From NCBI RefSeq assembly GCF_003351765.1, contig NZ_CP031229.1:1922001-1986000 (forward strand): a stretch of DNA of 64,000 nucleotides, given 5' to 3'. The position numbers and the translations under genes were made by a program. Each line of letters opens with the position of its first letter. Position 1 is the stretch's first letter. Below, piece after piece: positions 17,652-27,730 of the stretch. The notes under the pieces were generated by a model. The model searched no databases and was not told where the DNA came from. It saw only the letters and a program-made list of their open reading frames with translations. Source of the stretch: Ornithinimicrobium avium. GTDB taxonomy: Bacteria; Actinomycetota; Actinomycetes; Actinomycetales; Dermatophilaceae.

Positions 17652-17676
17652 CACCAGGTCTCGTCCTGAAGAACGA

Positions 17677-17750
17677 GGCCCCGTGGCGCAGTTGGTTAGC
17701 GCGCCGCCCTGTCACGGCGGAGGTCGCGGGTTCGAGTCCCGTCGGGGTCG
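17677..17750 (+). tRNA. tRNA-Asp(GUC)
   Basis: The acceptor is GGCCCCG/CGGGGTC, the anticodon loop CTGTCAC sits in CCGCC/GGCGG, and the T arm is GCGGG-TTCGAGT-CCCGT. It has discriminator G and 74 bases, with no encoded CCA. Confidence 0.95.
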
Positions 17751-17808
17751 CAGAGCGTGCGGCGTGGTCCGGTCCGAGAGGTCCGGACCGCGCCGATGCA
17801 CTCCTCAC

Positions 17809-17882
17809 GGCCAGGTAGCTCAGTTGGTACGAGCGTCCGACTGAAAATCGGAAGGTCGGCGGTTCGACCCCGCCCCTGGCCA
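17809..17882 (+). tRNA. tRNA-Phe(GAA)
   Basis: The acceptor is GGCCAGG/CCTGGCC, the anticodon loop CTGAAAA sits in TCCGA/TCGGA, and the T arm is GGCGG-TTCGACC-CCGCC. Discriminator A, 74 bases. A hairpin with an 11-base stem lies between tRNA-Asp and this gene (about 17759-17794) and may be a processing element. Confidence 0.95.
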
Positions 17883-17890
17883 CGAGCGAC

Positions 17891-17927
17891 AAGCCCCGGG
17901 GCCGCCCCTGATGCCCCCGGGGCTTTC
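17891..17927 (+). terminator. Terminator after the tRNA cluster
   Basis: AAGCCCCGGGG (17891-17901) pairs with CCCCGGGGCTT (17915-17925) and is followed by a short T run. It closes the tRNA transcript before the acyl-CoA dehydrogenase gene. Confidence 0.8.
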
Positions 17928-17956
17928 GCGTGCGCGGGGGCGGATATGTTCGGAGG

Positions 17957-19149
<1,193 letters not shown>

Positions 19150-19153
<4 letters not shown>

Positions 19154-20178
19154 GCGGCCTGAAGATCGGTTACAAGGCCTCGGCGGAGCAGTTCGCGCCG
19201 CGCGAGCTCGTCGAGCTCGGCGTCGCGGCCGAGGAGGCGGGTATGCAGTCCGCCTTCGTCTCCGACCACTTCCAGCCCTGGCGGCACGAGGGCGGGCACG
19301 CGCCGTTCGCCCTGGCGTGGCTGGGCGCGGTCGGCGAGCGCACGACCGGGATCACGCTCGGCACGTCGGTGATGACACCGACCTTCCGCTACAACCCGGC
19401 CGTCGTGGCGCAGGCGTTCGCGACGCTGGGCTGCCTCTACCCGGGGCGGATCATCCTCGGCGTCGGCTCCGGCGAGGCGCTCAACGAGATCGCCACCGGG
19501 TCCCTGCCGGGCGGCTGGCCCGACTTCAAGGAGCGCTTCGCCCGGCTTCGCGAGTCGGTGCGCCTGGTGCGCGAGCTGTGGGGCGGGGAGCGGACGAGCT
19601 TCGAGGGGGAGTTCTACTCCACCGGCGGCGCGACGCTCTACGACGTGCCCGACCGGCCGGTGCCCGTCTTCGTCGCCGCGGGCGGGCCGACCATGGCGAA
19701 GTACGCCGGGCGCGCCGGCGACGGCTTCATCTGCACCAGCGGCAAGGGGATGGAGCTCTACACCGACACGCTCCTGCCCGCGGTCGCCGAGGGCCGGTCG
19801 GCGTCCAAGGACCCCGACCGGCCGATCGAGAAGATGATCGAGATCAAGATCTCCTACGACCGCGACCACGACGTGGCCCTGGAGAACACCCGCTTCTGGG
19901 CCCCGTTGTCGCTGACGCCGGAGCAGAAGCACAGCATCGAGGACCCGGTCGAGATGGAACGCTTCGCCGACCAGCTGCCGATCGAGCAGGTGGCCCGACG
20001 GTGGATCGTGGCCAGCGACCCCGCCGAGGCCGTCGAGCAGATGCGCCCCTACGTCGCCGCGGGCTTCGACCACCTGGTGCTCCACGCACCCGGGCACGAC
20101 CAGCGGCGCTTCCTGGAGCAGTACGCCGAGGACCTGGCCGACCCGCTGCACGCGCTCGCGACGGAGCTGCCCTCGTGA
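19150..20178 (+). CDS. fgd: F420-dependent glucose-6-phosphate dehydrogenase
   Basis: This 342-residue luciferase-like monooxygenase-fold enzyme oxidises glucose-6-phosphate and reduces coenzyme F420. It carries the FGD-specific blocks IGYKASAEQFAPRELVEL, SDHFQPWRHEGGHAPFAL, GTSVMTPTFRYNPAVVAQ and YPGRIILGVGSGEALNEIA, which match the mycobacterial enzyme closely by memory. The C-terminal HLVLHAPGHDQRRFLEQYAE is also typical. The GTG start overlaps the gcdH stop and its stop overlaps the DUF4442 start, giving a three-gene coupled unit. Confidence 0.9.
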
Positions 20179-20693
20179 CGGGTCCCACCACGACGGCCAG
20201 ACCCGATCAGCAGATCAGCCGGCTGAAGGCCCTGGCGACGTCGGGGCGCGGCCTGCGCCACGGCATGAACCTCTGGCCGCCGTTCCTGTTCACCGGCATC
20301 CGGGTGCAGCACCTGTCCGACGACTTCCGCTCCACCCGGGTCGTGCTCAGGCACACGCCCCTCACCAGCAACTACGTGGGCACCGCCTTCGGCGGGTCGG
20401 TCTTCGCGATGACCGACCCGTTCTGGATGATCATGGTCCTGCGCAACCTGGGCCCGGACTACGTGGTGTGGGACAGGGCGGCGCAGATCGAGTTCGTCGC
20501 CCCCGGGCGCGGGAGGCTCACCGCGACGTTCGGGCTCACCGAGGACGTGCTCGACGAGCTGCGCGAGGCCGCGGCCGGCGGCGCCAAGGTGCTGCGCTGG
20601 TTCAGCACCGACGTGGTCGCCGACGACGGCACGGTCGTGGCCCGCGTGCGCAAGCAGCTCTACGTGCGGGAGAAGCGGCCCTCCCAGGCCTGA
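20175..20693 (+). CDS. DUF4442 hotdog-fold protein
   Basis: This 172-residue protein has the DUF4442/YiiD-like hotdog core: HGMNLWPPFLFTGIRVQHLS, VVLRHTPLTSNYVGTAFGGSVFAMTDPFWMIM, and the strand VVWDRAAQIEFVAPGRG. Family members resemble acyl-CoA thioesterases, but their function is unproved. The GTG start overlaps the fgd stop (GTGA), so it is translated with fgd. Confidence 0.83.
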   Translation: MTGPTTTARPDQQISRLKALATSGRGLRHGMNLWPPFLFTGIRVQHLSDDFRSTRVVLRHTPLTSNYVGTAFGGSVFAMTDPFWMIMVLRNLGPDYVVWDRAAQIEFVAPGRGRLTATFGLTEDVLDELREAAAGGAKVLRWFSTDVVADDGTVVARVRKQLYVREKRPSQA

Positions 20694-20762
20694 TCCCCGC
20701 GACGGGGCGCCCGGGCCGGGCTGGCGGGGCCACCGCATGGCACGTGCTGCCGGCGGGCAGGC

Positions 20763-22640
20763 TCAGGCCAGCGCGTGCCGCAGCAGCCCATGCAGGGTGA
20801 CGAGCCCGTCCCTGGACAGCACCGACTCGGCGTGCCCCTGGATGGTGGCGACGCCGGGGCCGCGCAGCCCGACCACCGCGTCGTCCGGCTCGTGCACCGC
20901 CACCTCGAGCGGGCGCCCGCCCACCGACACCTGGCCGACGGGGGGCTGCGCGACGAAGGTGTTGTAGAACCCGATCCGCCGCACCTGCCCAAAGAGGTCC
21001 ACGGGAAGCTGCACGCCCTGGTTGGGCCGGGGCAGCTTGACGATCTGCATCCCCGCCATCGCGGCCAGCACCTGGTGCGAGAGGCACACCGCCAGCAGCG
21101 GCGTGCCGGCGTCCAGCCGGGCCTGCGCCAGCTCGCGCAGCCGCACGATCCGCTCGTCGCCCAGGTCCGCAGGGTCGCCCGGTCCCGGGCCGAGCAGGAC
21201 GAGGTCCCACCCGGGGTCGAGGACGTCCTGCGGCCCGACTCGCTCCCACCGCCGCACCTCGGCGACCATCCCGACGTGCCGGACCATGTGGGCGAGCATC
21301 TGGGTCCAGGTGTCCTCGGCGTCGACGACCAGCACCCGCCTGCCCGCGAGGTCGGGGTCGGGCCGCGATTCCTGCGGCGACAGCCAGAACGGCGAGAGCG
21401 ACTCGTTGCGGGCGGCCAGGTCCTCGGCGACGCCGGGGAGGGAGGCGAGCTGCACGTCATACCCGGGCCGGCGGCGGGGGCGCAGACCCAGCGCGGCGAG
21501 CATGCCGCGCGCCTTGGCCGCGGTCTCGGCGACCTCGGAACGGGGGTCCGAGTGGCGCACCAGGGTCGCCCCGGCGCTGACCGTGATCGTGCCGGCGTGA
21601 TCGACGTGGGCGGTGCGGATGAGGATCGGCGCGTCGAGACGCTCGCCGCCCTCCTCGTCGAGGTCGACCAGCGCGAGCACGCCCGAGTAGTAGCCGCGTC
21701 CCTGCGGCTCGTGGCGACGGATCACGCTGCAGGCGTTCTCCATCGGCGAGCCGGTCACGGTCGGCGCGAACATCGTGGCCCGCAGCACGTCGCGCACGTC
21801 GGCCTCGCTGGAGCCGTCCAGGAGGTACTCCGTGTGCGTCAGGTGCGCCATCTGCTTGAGGTAGGGCCCGGTGATCCGCCCGCCGTGCGAGCAGATCTGC
21901 GCCATCATCTTCATCTCCTCGTCGACCACCATGAAGAGCTCCTCGGTCTCCTTGGTGTCCTTGACGAAGCTCCTGAACCGCGGCTCGAGCTCGGCCTCCT
22001 CCTGGGGGTGGCGGAAGGTGCCGGAGATCGGGTTCATCCACACCCGGCCGCCCCTGACGCTGACGTGCCGCTCGGGCGTCGCGCCGACGAGCGTGTGGCC
22101 GGGGGTGTGCACGGCGAAGGTCCAGTAGGCCCCGCGCTCGTCGGTGAGCAGGGTCCGTAGCCAGGTCAGCGCGGCGGTGGCAGGATCGGCGTGGGTCTGC
22201 GCGACCACGTCGCGGCGGATGACGAAGTTGGCGCCCTCGCCGTCGCCGATCTCCTCCTCGATGACGCGCTGGACCGTGGCGGCGTAGTCGTCGTCGCTGA
22301 CGCTGAAGCTCTCGTCGGTGACCGCGACCGGGGCGCTCGGCAGCGCCTCGATCAGGTCCTCCAGCGCGATCCTCCGGTAGGCCGTGGCGTCCGCCGGCCG
22401 CAGCACGCGCAGCGGGGTTCGGTCGTCGTGGACGGCGAAGCCGCGCTCGGAGATCTGCCGGTAGGGCACGAGCGCGAGCACCGGTGCCCCGACCTCGGGC
22501 CGCGGCAGGTCGCGCAGCAGATCCAGGTCGACCACCTCGCCCAGGATCAGCTCGGCCCGGTCCTCGCCCTCGCGCCACAGGATCGCCCAGGACTGCCCGG
22601 AGGGGTCGGCGAGGATCTGGTCGAGGAGGCGCTGCGGCAT
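20763..22640 (-). CDS. PhzE-like anthranilate/ADIC synthase, fused with glutaminase
   Basis: This is a 625-residue fusion. The N-terminal chorismate-binding half has NPISGTFRHPQEEAELEPRF, VVDEEMKMMAQICSHGG, GPYLKQMAHLTHTEYLLDG and TVTGSPMENACSVIRRHEPQGR, the wording of PhzE rather than TrpE. The C-terminal class I glutaminase has LLGPGPGDPADLG and VCLSHQVLAAMAG (nucleophile Cys). By family it converts chorismate and glutamine to 2-amino-2-deoxyisochorismate or anthranilate. No phenazine or tryptophan genes are near. The frame stays open far upstream but family homology begins at ATG 22640. Confidence 0.85.
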   Translation of the reverse strand: MPQRLLDQILADPSGQSWAILWREGEDRAELILGEVVDLDLLRDLPRPEVGAPVLALVPYRQISERGFAVHDDRTPLRVLRPADATAYRRIALEDLIEALPSAPVAVTDESFSVSDDDYAATVQRVIEEEIGDGEGANFVIRRDVVAQTHADPATAALTWLRTLLTDERGAYWTFAVHTPGHTLVGATPERHVSVRGGRVWMNPISGTFRHPQEEAELEPRFRSFVKDTKETEELFMVVDEEMKMMAQICSHGGRITGPYLKQMAHLTHTEYLLDGSSEADVRDVLRATMFAPTVTGSPMENACSVIRRHEPQGRGYYSGVLALVDLDEEGGERLDAPILIRTAHVDHAGTITVSAGATLVRHSDPRSEVAETAAKARGMLAALGLRPRRRPGYDVQLASLPGVAEDLAARNESLSPFWLSPQESRPDPDLAGRRVLVVDAEDTWTQMLAHMVRHVGMVAEVRRWERVGPQDVLDPGWDLVLLGPGPGDPADLGDERIVRLRELAQARLDAGTPLLAVCLSHQVLAAMAGMQIVKLPRPNQGVQLPVDLFGQVRRIGFYNTFVAQPPVGQVSVGGRPLEVAVHEPDDAVVGLRGPGVATIQGHAESVLSRDGLVTLHGLLRHALA

Positions 22641-22697
22641 GCGCGACAGTCTCCCACCCGGTGACCTGGCGCGGGGACGAGGAGCAGGACCGCACGC

Positions 22698-22723
22698 GCC
22701 TCCGGTCGGCGCCGACCGGAGGC
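22698..22723. repeat. Perfect 26-bp palindrome
   Basis: GCCTCCGGTCGGC is followed directly by its reverse complement. It lies between the divergent starts of the PhzE-like gene and the DksA-like gene. It could be an operator or a cruciform-prone element; a terminator is unlikely between divergent starts. Confidence 0.6.
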
Positions 22724-22778
22724 CGCAGGACCCGTCCGCAGGAATGCAGGACCCCGGACGGCGGTTGGACGGCACATC

Positions 22779-23129
22779 ATGCCTGTGTCTGCTGCCGACC
22801 TCCTGCTCGACGAGCGCACCTCCTTGCACGCCCGCATCCGGCAGCTGCAGGAGGCGATGGGCGTCATCGTCGAGTCCTCCCGGGACTCCAACGCCGACGA
22901 CGAGCACGACCCCGAGGGCCAGACGATCGCCTTCGAACGCGCGCAGCTCGCGGCGGTGACCGACCAGGCCGTCGCGCACCTGGCCGAGGTCGACGCCGCC
23001 CTGGACCGGGTCGCGCAGGGGTCCTACGGCCGCTGCGAGGTGTGCCGGCAGCCGATCGCCCCGGCCCGGCTGGAGGTGCGACCGACCGCGCGCACCTGCG
23101 TGCAGCACGCCCCCGGCCGCACGCGCTGA
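22779..23129 (+). CDS. DksA/TraR-family zinc-finger protein
   Basis: This 116-residue protein has a helical N-terminal hairpin (residues 5-80, rich in E, D and A) and a C-terminal zinc knuckle, YGRCEVCRQPIAPARLEVRP...TCVQHA. The ligands are C86, C89, C107 and H110, so the usual fourth Cys is His. DksA-like proteins act through the RNA polymerase secondary channel; small actinobacterial members are poorly studied. There is no good ribosome-binding site directly before the ATG. Confidence 0.85.
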   Translation: MPVSAADLLLDERTSLHARIRQLQEAMGVIVESSRDSNADDEHDPEGQTIAFERAQLAAVTDQAVAHLAEVDAALDRVAQGSYGRCEVCRQPIAPARLEVRPTARTCVQHAPGRTR

Positions 23130-23152
23130 CCTGCCCTGCAGACTGCTCGGCC

Positions 23153-24289
23153 TCAGCCTGCGACCCAGCCTCCCGCCCGCATGACGCCCTGCACGTGCAG
23201 CTCGTCGTCCAGCCCCACCAGGTCGGCCACCCGCCCCGCCTCGAGCCGCCCGACGTCGGACCAGCCCATCGCGGCCGCCGGTGCCGCCGTGGCCGCGTGC
23301 ACCGCCTGGAGCAGCGGCACGCCCGCCGCGACGGCCGTGCGCACCGCCCGGTCCATGCTCAGCGTGCTGCCGGCGATCGAGCCCGGCCCTCCGTCCTCCC
23401 CGACGAGCCTGGCGACACCGTCGAGGACCTGCACGTCGAGCCGGCCCAGGAGGTAGCGGCCGTCGTCGGCGAGCGCGGCGGCCATCGCGTCCGAGACGAG
23501 CACCCAGCGCCCTCCCGCCCGCCGGGCCGTGTCGCGCACGACCGCGGGGTGCTGGTGCACGCCGTCCGCGATCGTCTCCACCCACACCCGCTCGTCGGTC
23601 AGCAGTGCCAGCGTCGGCCCCGGCTCCCGGTGGTGCAGCGGCCGCTCCCCGTTGTAGAGGTGCGTGGCCACGCTCGCGCCGGCCTCGACGGCCGCCCGGG
23701 TCTGGTCGAAGGTCGCGTCGGTGTGCCCGACCGCCACCCGCACCCCGCACGAGACGAGCAGCCGCGTCGCCTCCAGCGCCCCGTCCCGCTCGGGCGCCAG
23801 GGTCACCATCACCAGCGCGTCGCCGGCGGCGGCGGCCAGCGCCTCCACGTCGGCCGTCGCCGGGTCGACGAGCAGAGCGGGCGGGTGCGCCCCGCACCAC
23901 CGTTCGGACAGCCAGGGCCCCTCGAGGTGGATGCCGCCCAGCTCCCCCGCCTCGACCAGCGGGCGCAGCGCCCGCACCTGCTCGGTCAGCACCTCGATCG
24001 ACTCGGTCACCAGGCTGGCGACGACGGTGGTGGTCCCCTTCCGCAGGTGCGCGTCCCGCGCGACGATCGCCGCCTCCGGCCCGTCCCCGAAGGCCGCCCC
24101 CCCACCTCCGTGGTTGTGCACGTCGACGAAGCCGGGCGCGAGCACGGCGTGCCGCGGGCCCCCGGCCAGGCCGGCCGGAGCCGCGCCGCCGCCGACCTCG
24201 ACGATCCGGTCCTGCTCGACCACGACCCAGCCGTCGACCAGCTCCCGGTCCGGGGTGAGGACGCGGTCACCGCGGACGAGGGCCGGCAC
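23153..24289 (-). CDS. nagA: N-acetylglucosamine-6-phosphate deacetylase
   Basis: This is a 378-residue amidohydrolase that makes glucosamine-6-phosphate. VLAPGFVDVHNHGGGG carries the first metal-site His pair, GIHLEGPWLSERWCGAH the metal Glu, VAVGHTDATFDQTRAAVEAG and ATHLYNGERPLHHREPG the later His ligands, and LVSDAMAAAL the catalytic Asp. The typical HLFNAM is HLYNGE here. The GTG start is two bases after the nagB stop; it is the last gene of the sialic-acid operon. Confidence 0.9.
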   Translation of the reverse strand: MPALVRGDRVLTPDRELVDGWVVVEQDRIVEVGGGAAPAGLAGGPRHAVLAPGFVDVHNHGGGGAAFGDGPEAAIVARDAHLRKGTTTVVASLVTESIEVLTEQVRALRPLVEAGELGGIHLEGPWLSERWCGAHPPALLVDPATADVEALAAAAGDALVMVTLAPERDGALEATRLLVSCGVRVAVGHTDATFDQTRAAVEAGASVATHLYNGERPLHHREPGPTLALLTDERVWVETIADGVHQHPAVVRDTARRAGGRWVLVSDAMAAALADDGRYLLGRLDVQVLDGVARLVGEDGGPGSIAGSTLSMDRAVRTAVAAGVPLLQAVHAATAAPAAAMGWSDVGRLEAGRVADLVGLDDELHVQGVMRAGGWVAG

Positions 24290-24291
24290 CG

Positions 24292-25077
24292 CTAGAACCC
24301 CTGCCAGGCAGGCTTCACCGCGTAGGCCTCACGGTAGTAGTCCTTGAGCTGCAGCCGGGAGGCCGCCGCGCCGTCCAGGATCACCGTCACGTGCGCGTGC
24401 AGCTGGAGCGCAGACGCCGGCCAGAGCGCGCTGACCGCTCCCTCGACCAGGCTGTGCACCGCCTCGGCCTTGGCCACGCCCATGGCGACCAGCACCAGGT
24501 GGCGCGCGTCGAGGATCGTGCCGATCCCCTGGGTGATGCAGTGCTGCGGCACCGCGGCCACGTCGCCGCCGAAGAAGCGGGCGTTGTCCCGGCGGGTCTG
24601 GCCGGTCAGGGTCTTGATGCGGGTCCGCGAGCCGAGCGAGGAGCCCGGCTCGTTGAAGGCGACGTGCCCGTCGCTGCCGACGCCGAGCAGCTGCACGTCG
24701 ACACCCCCGGCGTCGGCGATCGCCTGCTCGTAGGCGGAGCACGCCTCCCGCACGTCCTCGGCCAGCCCGTCCGGGCCCTGCACCTGCGCGGGGATGAGGT
24801 CGACGTGGTCGACGAAGTCCCGCATGATCACCTCGCGATAGGACTCCGGGTGGCCGGGCGGCAGCCCGACGTACTCGTCGAGCAGGAACGCCCGGCACCC
24901 GGCCAGGCTCAGCTCTGCCCGCCGCACCCTCGCCGCCAGCTCCTGGTAGACCGGGAGCGGGCTGGAGCCGGTGGCCAGGCCGAGCACGCTGCTGGGATCG
25001 GCGAGGACGTGCTGGGCGACCGCGTCCGCACCGACCCTGCCTACCTGCTCCTCGTCCTCGAGGATGACGACCTCCAT
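24292..25077 (-). CDS. nagB: Glucosamine-6-phosphate deaminase
   Basis: This is a 261-residue isomerase-deaminase that yields fructose-6-phosphate and ammonia. LGLATGSSPLPVYQEL is the phosphate loop, AFLLDEYVGLPPGHPESY holds the catalytic Asp, and LLGVGSDGHVAFNEPGSSL and TQGIGTILDARHLVLVAMG are family blocks. The ATG immediately follows the nanE stop with no gap. It converts the NagA product to central metabolism. Confidence 0.93.
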   Translation of the reverse strand: MEVVILEDEEQVGRVGADAVAQHVLADPSSVLGLATGSSPLPVYQELAARVRRAELSLAGCRAFLLDEYVGLPPGHPESYREVIMRDFVDHVDLIPAQVQGPDGLAEDVREACSAYEQAIADAGGVDVQLLGVGSDGHVAFNEPGSSLGSRTRIKTLTGQTRRDNARFFGGDVAAVPQHCITQGIGTILDARHLVLVAMGVAKAEAVHSLVEGAVSALWPASALQLHAHVTVILDGAAASRLQLKDYYREAYAVKPAWQGF

Positions 25078-25770
25078 CTATCCGGCTCCGATCGCGTCGA
25101 CGAACCACCTGGTCAGCGAGGTGGGGTGGGTGATGGCCGTCCCGACGCACACGGCGTGCGCCCCGGCCTCGAGCGCGGCACGCGCCTGCTCGTGGGTGTG
25201 GATCCGCCCCTCGGCGAAGACCGGGTGCTCCGCCAGCTCGCGGGTCACCGCGCGCAGCAGCTCCAGGTCGGGTCCCTCGGTCCTCGGCCGCGCCCCGGTG
25301 TAGCCGGCCAGCGTCGTCCCCACGACGTCGGCGCCGGCCTCCGCGGCGGCGACGGCGGAGGAGAGGTCGTCGCAGTCAGCCATGACGAGCACGCCGCACT
25401 CCTCGTGCAGCATCCGCACCAGGTCGGCCACCGTGCTGCCGTCGGGGCGCGGGCGCAGGGTCGCGTCGAGCGCGACCACGTGCGCGCCCGCCTCGGCGAC
25501 GGCGCGCGCGTGCCGCAGGGTCGGGGTGATGTAGACCCCCTCGTCCCCGTCCTTCCACAGCCCGATCACCGGCACGTCCACCGCCCCGACGGTGGCGCGC
25601 ACGTCGTCCAGCCCCTGCACGCGCACGGCGGCCGCGCCGCCCTCCACCACGGCCTGCGCCACCCGCGCCATCGTCTCCGGCGTGCGCATCGGCTCGCCCG
25701 GGTAGGCCTGGCAGGAGACGACGAGCCGGCCGGCCGTCCTGGTCAGCAGGTCCTCGGTGGTCAGGGGCAT
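25078..25770 (-). CDS. nanE: N-acetylmannosamine-6-phosphate 2-epimerase
   Basis: This is a 230-residue TIM-barrel epimerase producing N-acetylglucosamine-6-phosphate. LVVSCQAYPGEPMRTPETMA, GAAAVRVQGLDDVRA, VIGLWKDGDEGVYITPT and ADVVGTTLAGYTG are NanE-specific. The catalytic Lys is the one in LWKDG. Start ATG 25770; it is 25 bases after nanK. Confidence 0.92.
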   Translation of the reverse strand: MPLTTEDLLTRTAGRLVVSCQAYPGEPMRTPETMARVAQAVVEGGAAAVRVQGLDDVRATVGAVDVPVIGLWKDGDEGVYITPTLRHARAVAEAGAHVVALDATLRPRPDGSTVADLVRMLHEECGVLVMADCDDLSSAVAAAEAGADVVGTTLAGYTGARPRTEGPDLELLRAVTRELAEHPVFAEGRIHTHEQARAALEAGAHAVCVGTAITHPTSLTRWFVDAIGAG

Positions 25771-25795
25771 CCGGGCTCCTCGGTTCGGGTCGGGA

Positions 25796-26785
25796 TCAGG
25801 GTATGCGGTGCACGCGCGCGTCGTGCGCCCGCGCCTGCGCGACGCGGGCCGCACCGACGAGCGCGGCGTCGGCCCCCGCGCCGGAGAGCAGCACCGGGGT
25901 CGCGGCGACGGGGTCCATCGCCTCGAGCGCCACGCCCTCGCGCAGGGCGGTCGGCCAGGGTTCCGGGGCGGCGGCCAGCCCGCCCCCGACGACGACGACG
26001 TCGGGGTCGAGCACGTTGAGCAGCCCGCCGACGGCGCGGCCGGTGGCTCGCCCGGCCTCGGCGAGGAGCGCACGTGCCGCGTCGTCGCCGGACGCCGCCA
26101 GCGCCGCGACCTCGCGGGCGGGCAGGTCGTGCCCGGTCCGGGCCAGGTGCGCGGCGCGCAGCCCGTGCCCGGAGGCGAAGCCCTCGAGGTGGCCCTCGCG
26201 GCCGCAGGTGCACGGCATACCCGCCGCCTCGGGGACCGGAAGGTGACCCACGTGGCCGGCGACCCCGTGCGTCCCGACGACCGGCTCGCCGTCGATCACC
26301 AGCGCGCCTCCGACGCCGGTGCCGACGGCGACGACCAGGACCGTCCGGTGGCCGCGACCGGCGCCGTGCAGGGCCTCGCCCACCCCGTGCGCGTGGACGT
26401 CGTTGAGGACGGTCACCGGCAGCCCCAGCCGGTGCCGGAGGTGCTGCCCCAGGGGCGTTCCGGCCCAGCCGGGCAGGGTGCCGGTGGCGTGCGTGATCGT
26501 CCCGTCCCCCGGCCGCACGGTCCCTGCGCTGGCGACGCCGACCGCCGTGACGGGCTGCTCCCCGGCTGCCGCGTCCCGGCCTGCGTCGATCCCCGGGCCT
26601 GCGTCGGCGAGCACCTGCACGGCCAGCGCGCTGACGGCGGCGAGGACGGCCGGTCCGCCGTCCTGAGCGGGGGTGGGCACGGTCCGGCGGTGGGTGATGA
26701 CCGGCTCGCCGCCCCCCTCGGGCAGCTCGACGACGGCGGCGGCCAGCTTGCTGCCGCCGACGTCGACCGCGAGCGTCCTAGGCAC
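25796..26785 (-). CDS. nanK: ROK-family N-acetylmannosamine kinase
   Basis: This is a 329-residue sugar kinase: TLAVDVGGSKLAAAVVEL is the ATP phosphate loop, VTVLNDVHAHGVGEALHGAGRG holds the catalytic Asp, and VVAVGTGVGGALVIDG follows. The zinc motif reads CTCGREGHLEGFASG, so the third Cys of the usual CxCGxxGC is His. The GTG start lies 8 bases inside the end of nanA. Position between nanA and nanE supports N-acetylmannosamine as substrate. Confidence 0.87.
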   Translation of the reverse strand: MPRTLAVDVGGSKLAAAVVELPEGGGEPVITHRRTVPTPAQDGGPAVLAAVSALAVQVLADAGPGIDAGRDAAAGEQPVTAVGVASAGTVRPGDGTITHATGTLPGWAGTPLGQHLRHRLGLPVTVLNDVHAHGVGEALHGAGRGHRTVLVVAVGTGVGGALVIDGEPVVGTHGVAGHVGHLPVPEAAGMPCTCGREGHLEGFASGHGLRAAHLARTGHDLPAREVAALAASGDDAARALLAEAGRATGRAVGGLLNVLDPDVVVVGGGLAAAPEPWPTALREGVALEAMDPVAATPVLLSGAGADAALVGAARVAQARAHDARVHRIP

Positions 26786-27707
26786 GCGCGAGCGGCTCGA
26801 GCCCGGCCGCCTCGCAGATCTCGGCGATCCGTCGCGCGTGCTCGTCGCCGAGCGCGACCATCGGGCGCGCCACGACGTTGGTGTCGATGACGCCCAGGTG
26901 GCGCAGCGCGGTCTTGAACGCACCGATGCCGGCGGCGGGTCCGACCTTGTCGCGGGGGACGAAGACGATCTCGAAGAGCGCGGCCAGCCGGTCCTGCTCG
27001 GCCCGCACCGCCGCCCAGTCCCCTGCCCTCGCTGCACGGTCCATCCGCACGTAGCCGGCCGGCTCGACGTTGCCCAGGCCGGGCACCGAGCCGTGCGCGC
27101 CGGCCAGGTAGGAGCCGTCGACGACGACCTCGTGCCCGGTCAGCAGGGTGAGCCGCTCCCCGGCGGCCCGGTTCTGCATGGCCAGGCGGCGGAAGGACAC
27201 GTCGTCGCCGGAGGAGTCCTTCACGCCGGCCAGCACACCCTCCGAACCGAGTCGCACGAGCAGCTCGGGACCGAGCTTGTAGTGCGTGCACACCGGGATG
27301 TCGTAGGCCCAGACGGGCAGGTCGGTCGCGGCGGCGATCCCGCGGAAGTGCGCCTCGACCTCGTCCGGGCCGGTGACCGCGTAGAACGGCGCGGTGGCCA
27401 CGACGCCGGCGGCGCCGACCCGCTCGGCGACCCGGACCTGGGTCAGGACCCGGTCCAGCTGGGGCTCGATGACCCCGGCCAGGACCGGCACCTGCCCGGC
27501 CGCGACACCGCTGATCGTCTCGAGCACCTGGGTGCGCCGCAGGTCGTCGAAGTAGACGGTCTCGCTGCTGGAGCCGAGGGCGAAGAGACCGTCCACCCCT
27601 GCCTCGATCATCCGCGTGACCAGCCGCTCCAGCGAGGGCCGGTCCACCTCGCCCTCTGCGGTCAGCGGGGTCAGCACGGGCGGGACGACGCCGGTCAGCG
27701 TGGTCAT
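26778..27707 (-). CDS. nanA: Probable N-acetylneuraminate lyase (DapA family)
   Basis: This is a 309-residue DapA-superfamily barrel. ALGSSSETVYF is the substrate loop, Y135 in WAYDIP the proton shuttle, and K163 in GVKDSSGDDVSF the Schiff-base lysine. By context it splits sialic acid into N-acetylmannosamine and pyruvate. AAAGGA precedes ATG 27707. A dihydrodipicolinate synthase or KDG aldolase role is possible by sequence alone, but the nanK-nanE-nagB-nagA genes behind it favour NanA. Confidence 0.85.
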   Translation of the reverse strand: MTTLTGVVPPVLTPLTAEGEVDRPSLERLVTRMIEAGVDGLFALGSSSETVYFDDLRRTQVLETISGVAAGQVPVLAGVIEPQLDRVLTQVRVAERVGAAGVVATAPFYAVTGPDEVEAHFRGIAAATDLPVWAYDIPVCTHYKLGPELLVRLGSEGVLAGVKDSSGDDVSFRRLAMQNRAAGERLTLLTGHEVVVDGSYLAGAHGSVPGLGNVEPAGYVRMDRAARAGDWAAVRAEQDRLAALFEIVFVPRDKVGPAAGIGAFKTALRHLGVIDTNVVARPMVALGDEHARRIAEICEAAGLEPLARA

Positions 27708-27730
27708 CGGGGTCCTTTCGGGCAGGGTGC

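Noticed and set aside
20763..22640. Phenazine biosynthesis cluster
   Set aside because: Only a PhzE-like gene is present; no phzA/B, phzD, phzF or phzG-like genes occur in the window.
20763..23900. A 1,045-residue version of the PhzE-like protein
   Set aside because: Upstream of ATG 22640 the frame is antisense to the DksA-like and nagA region, is low-complexity and lacks homology.
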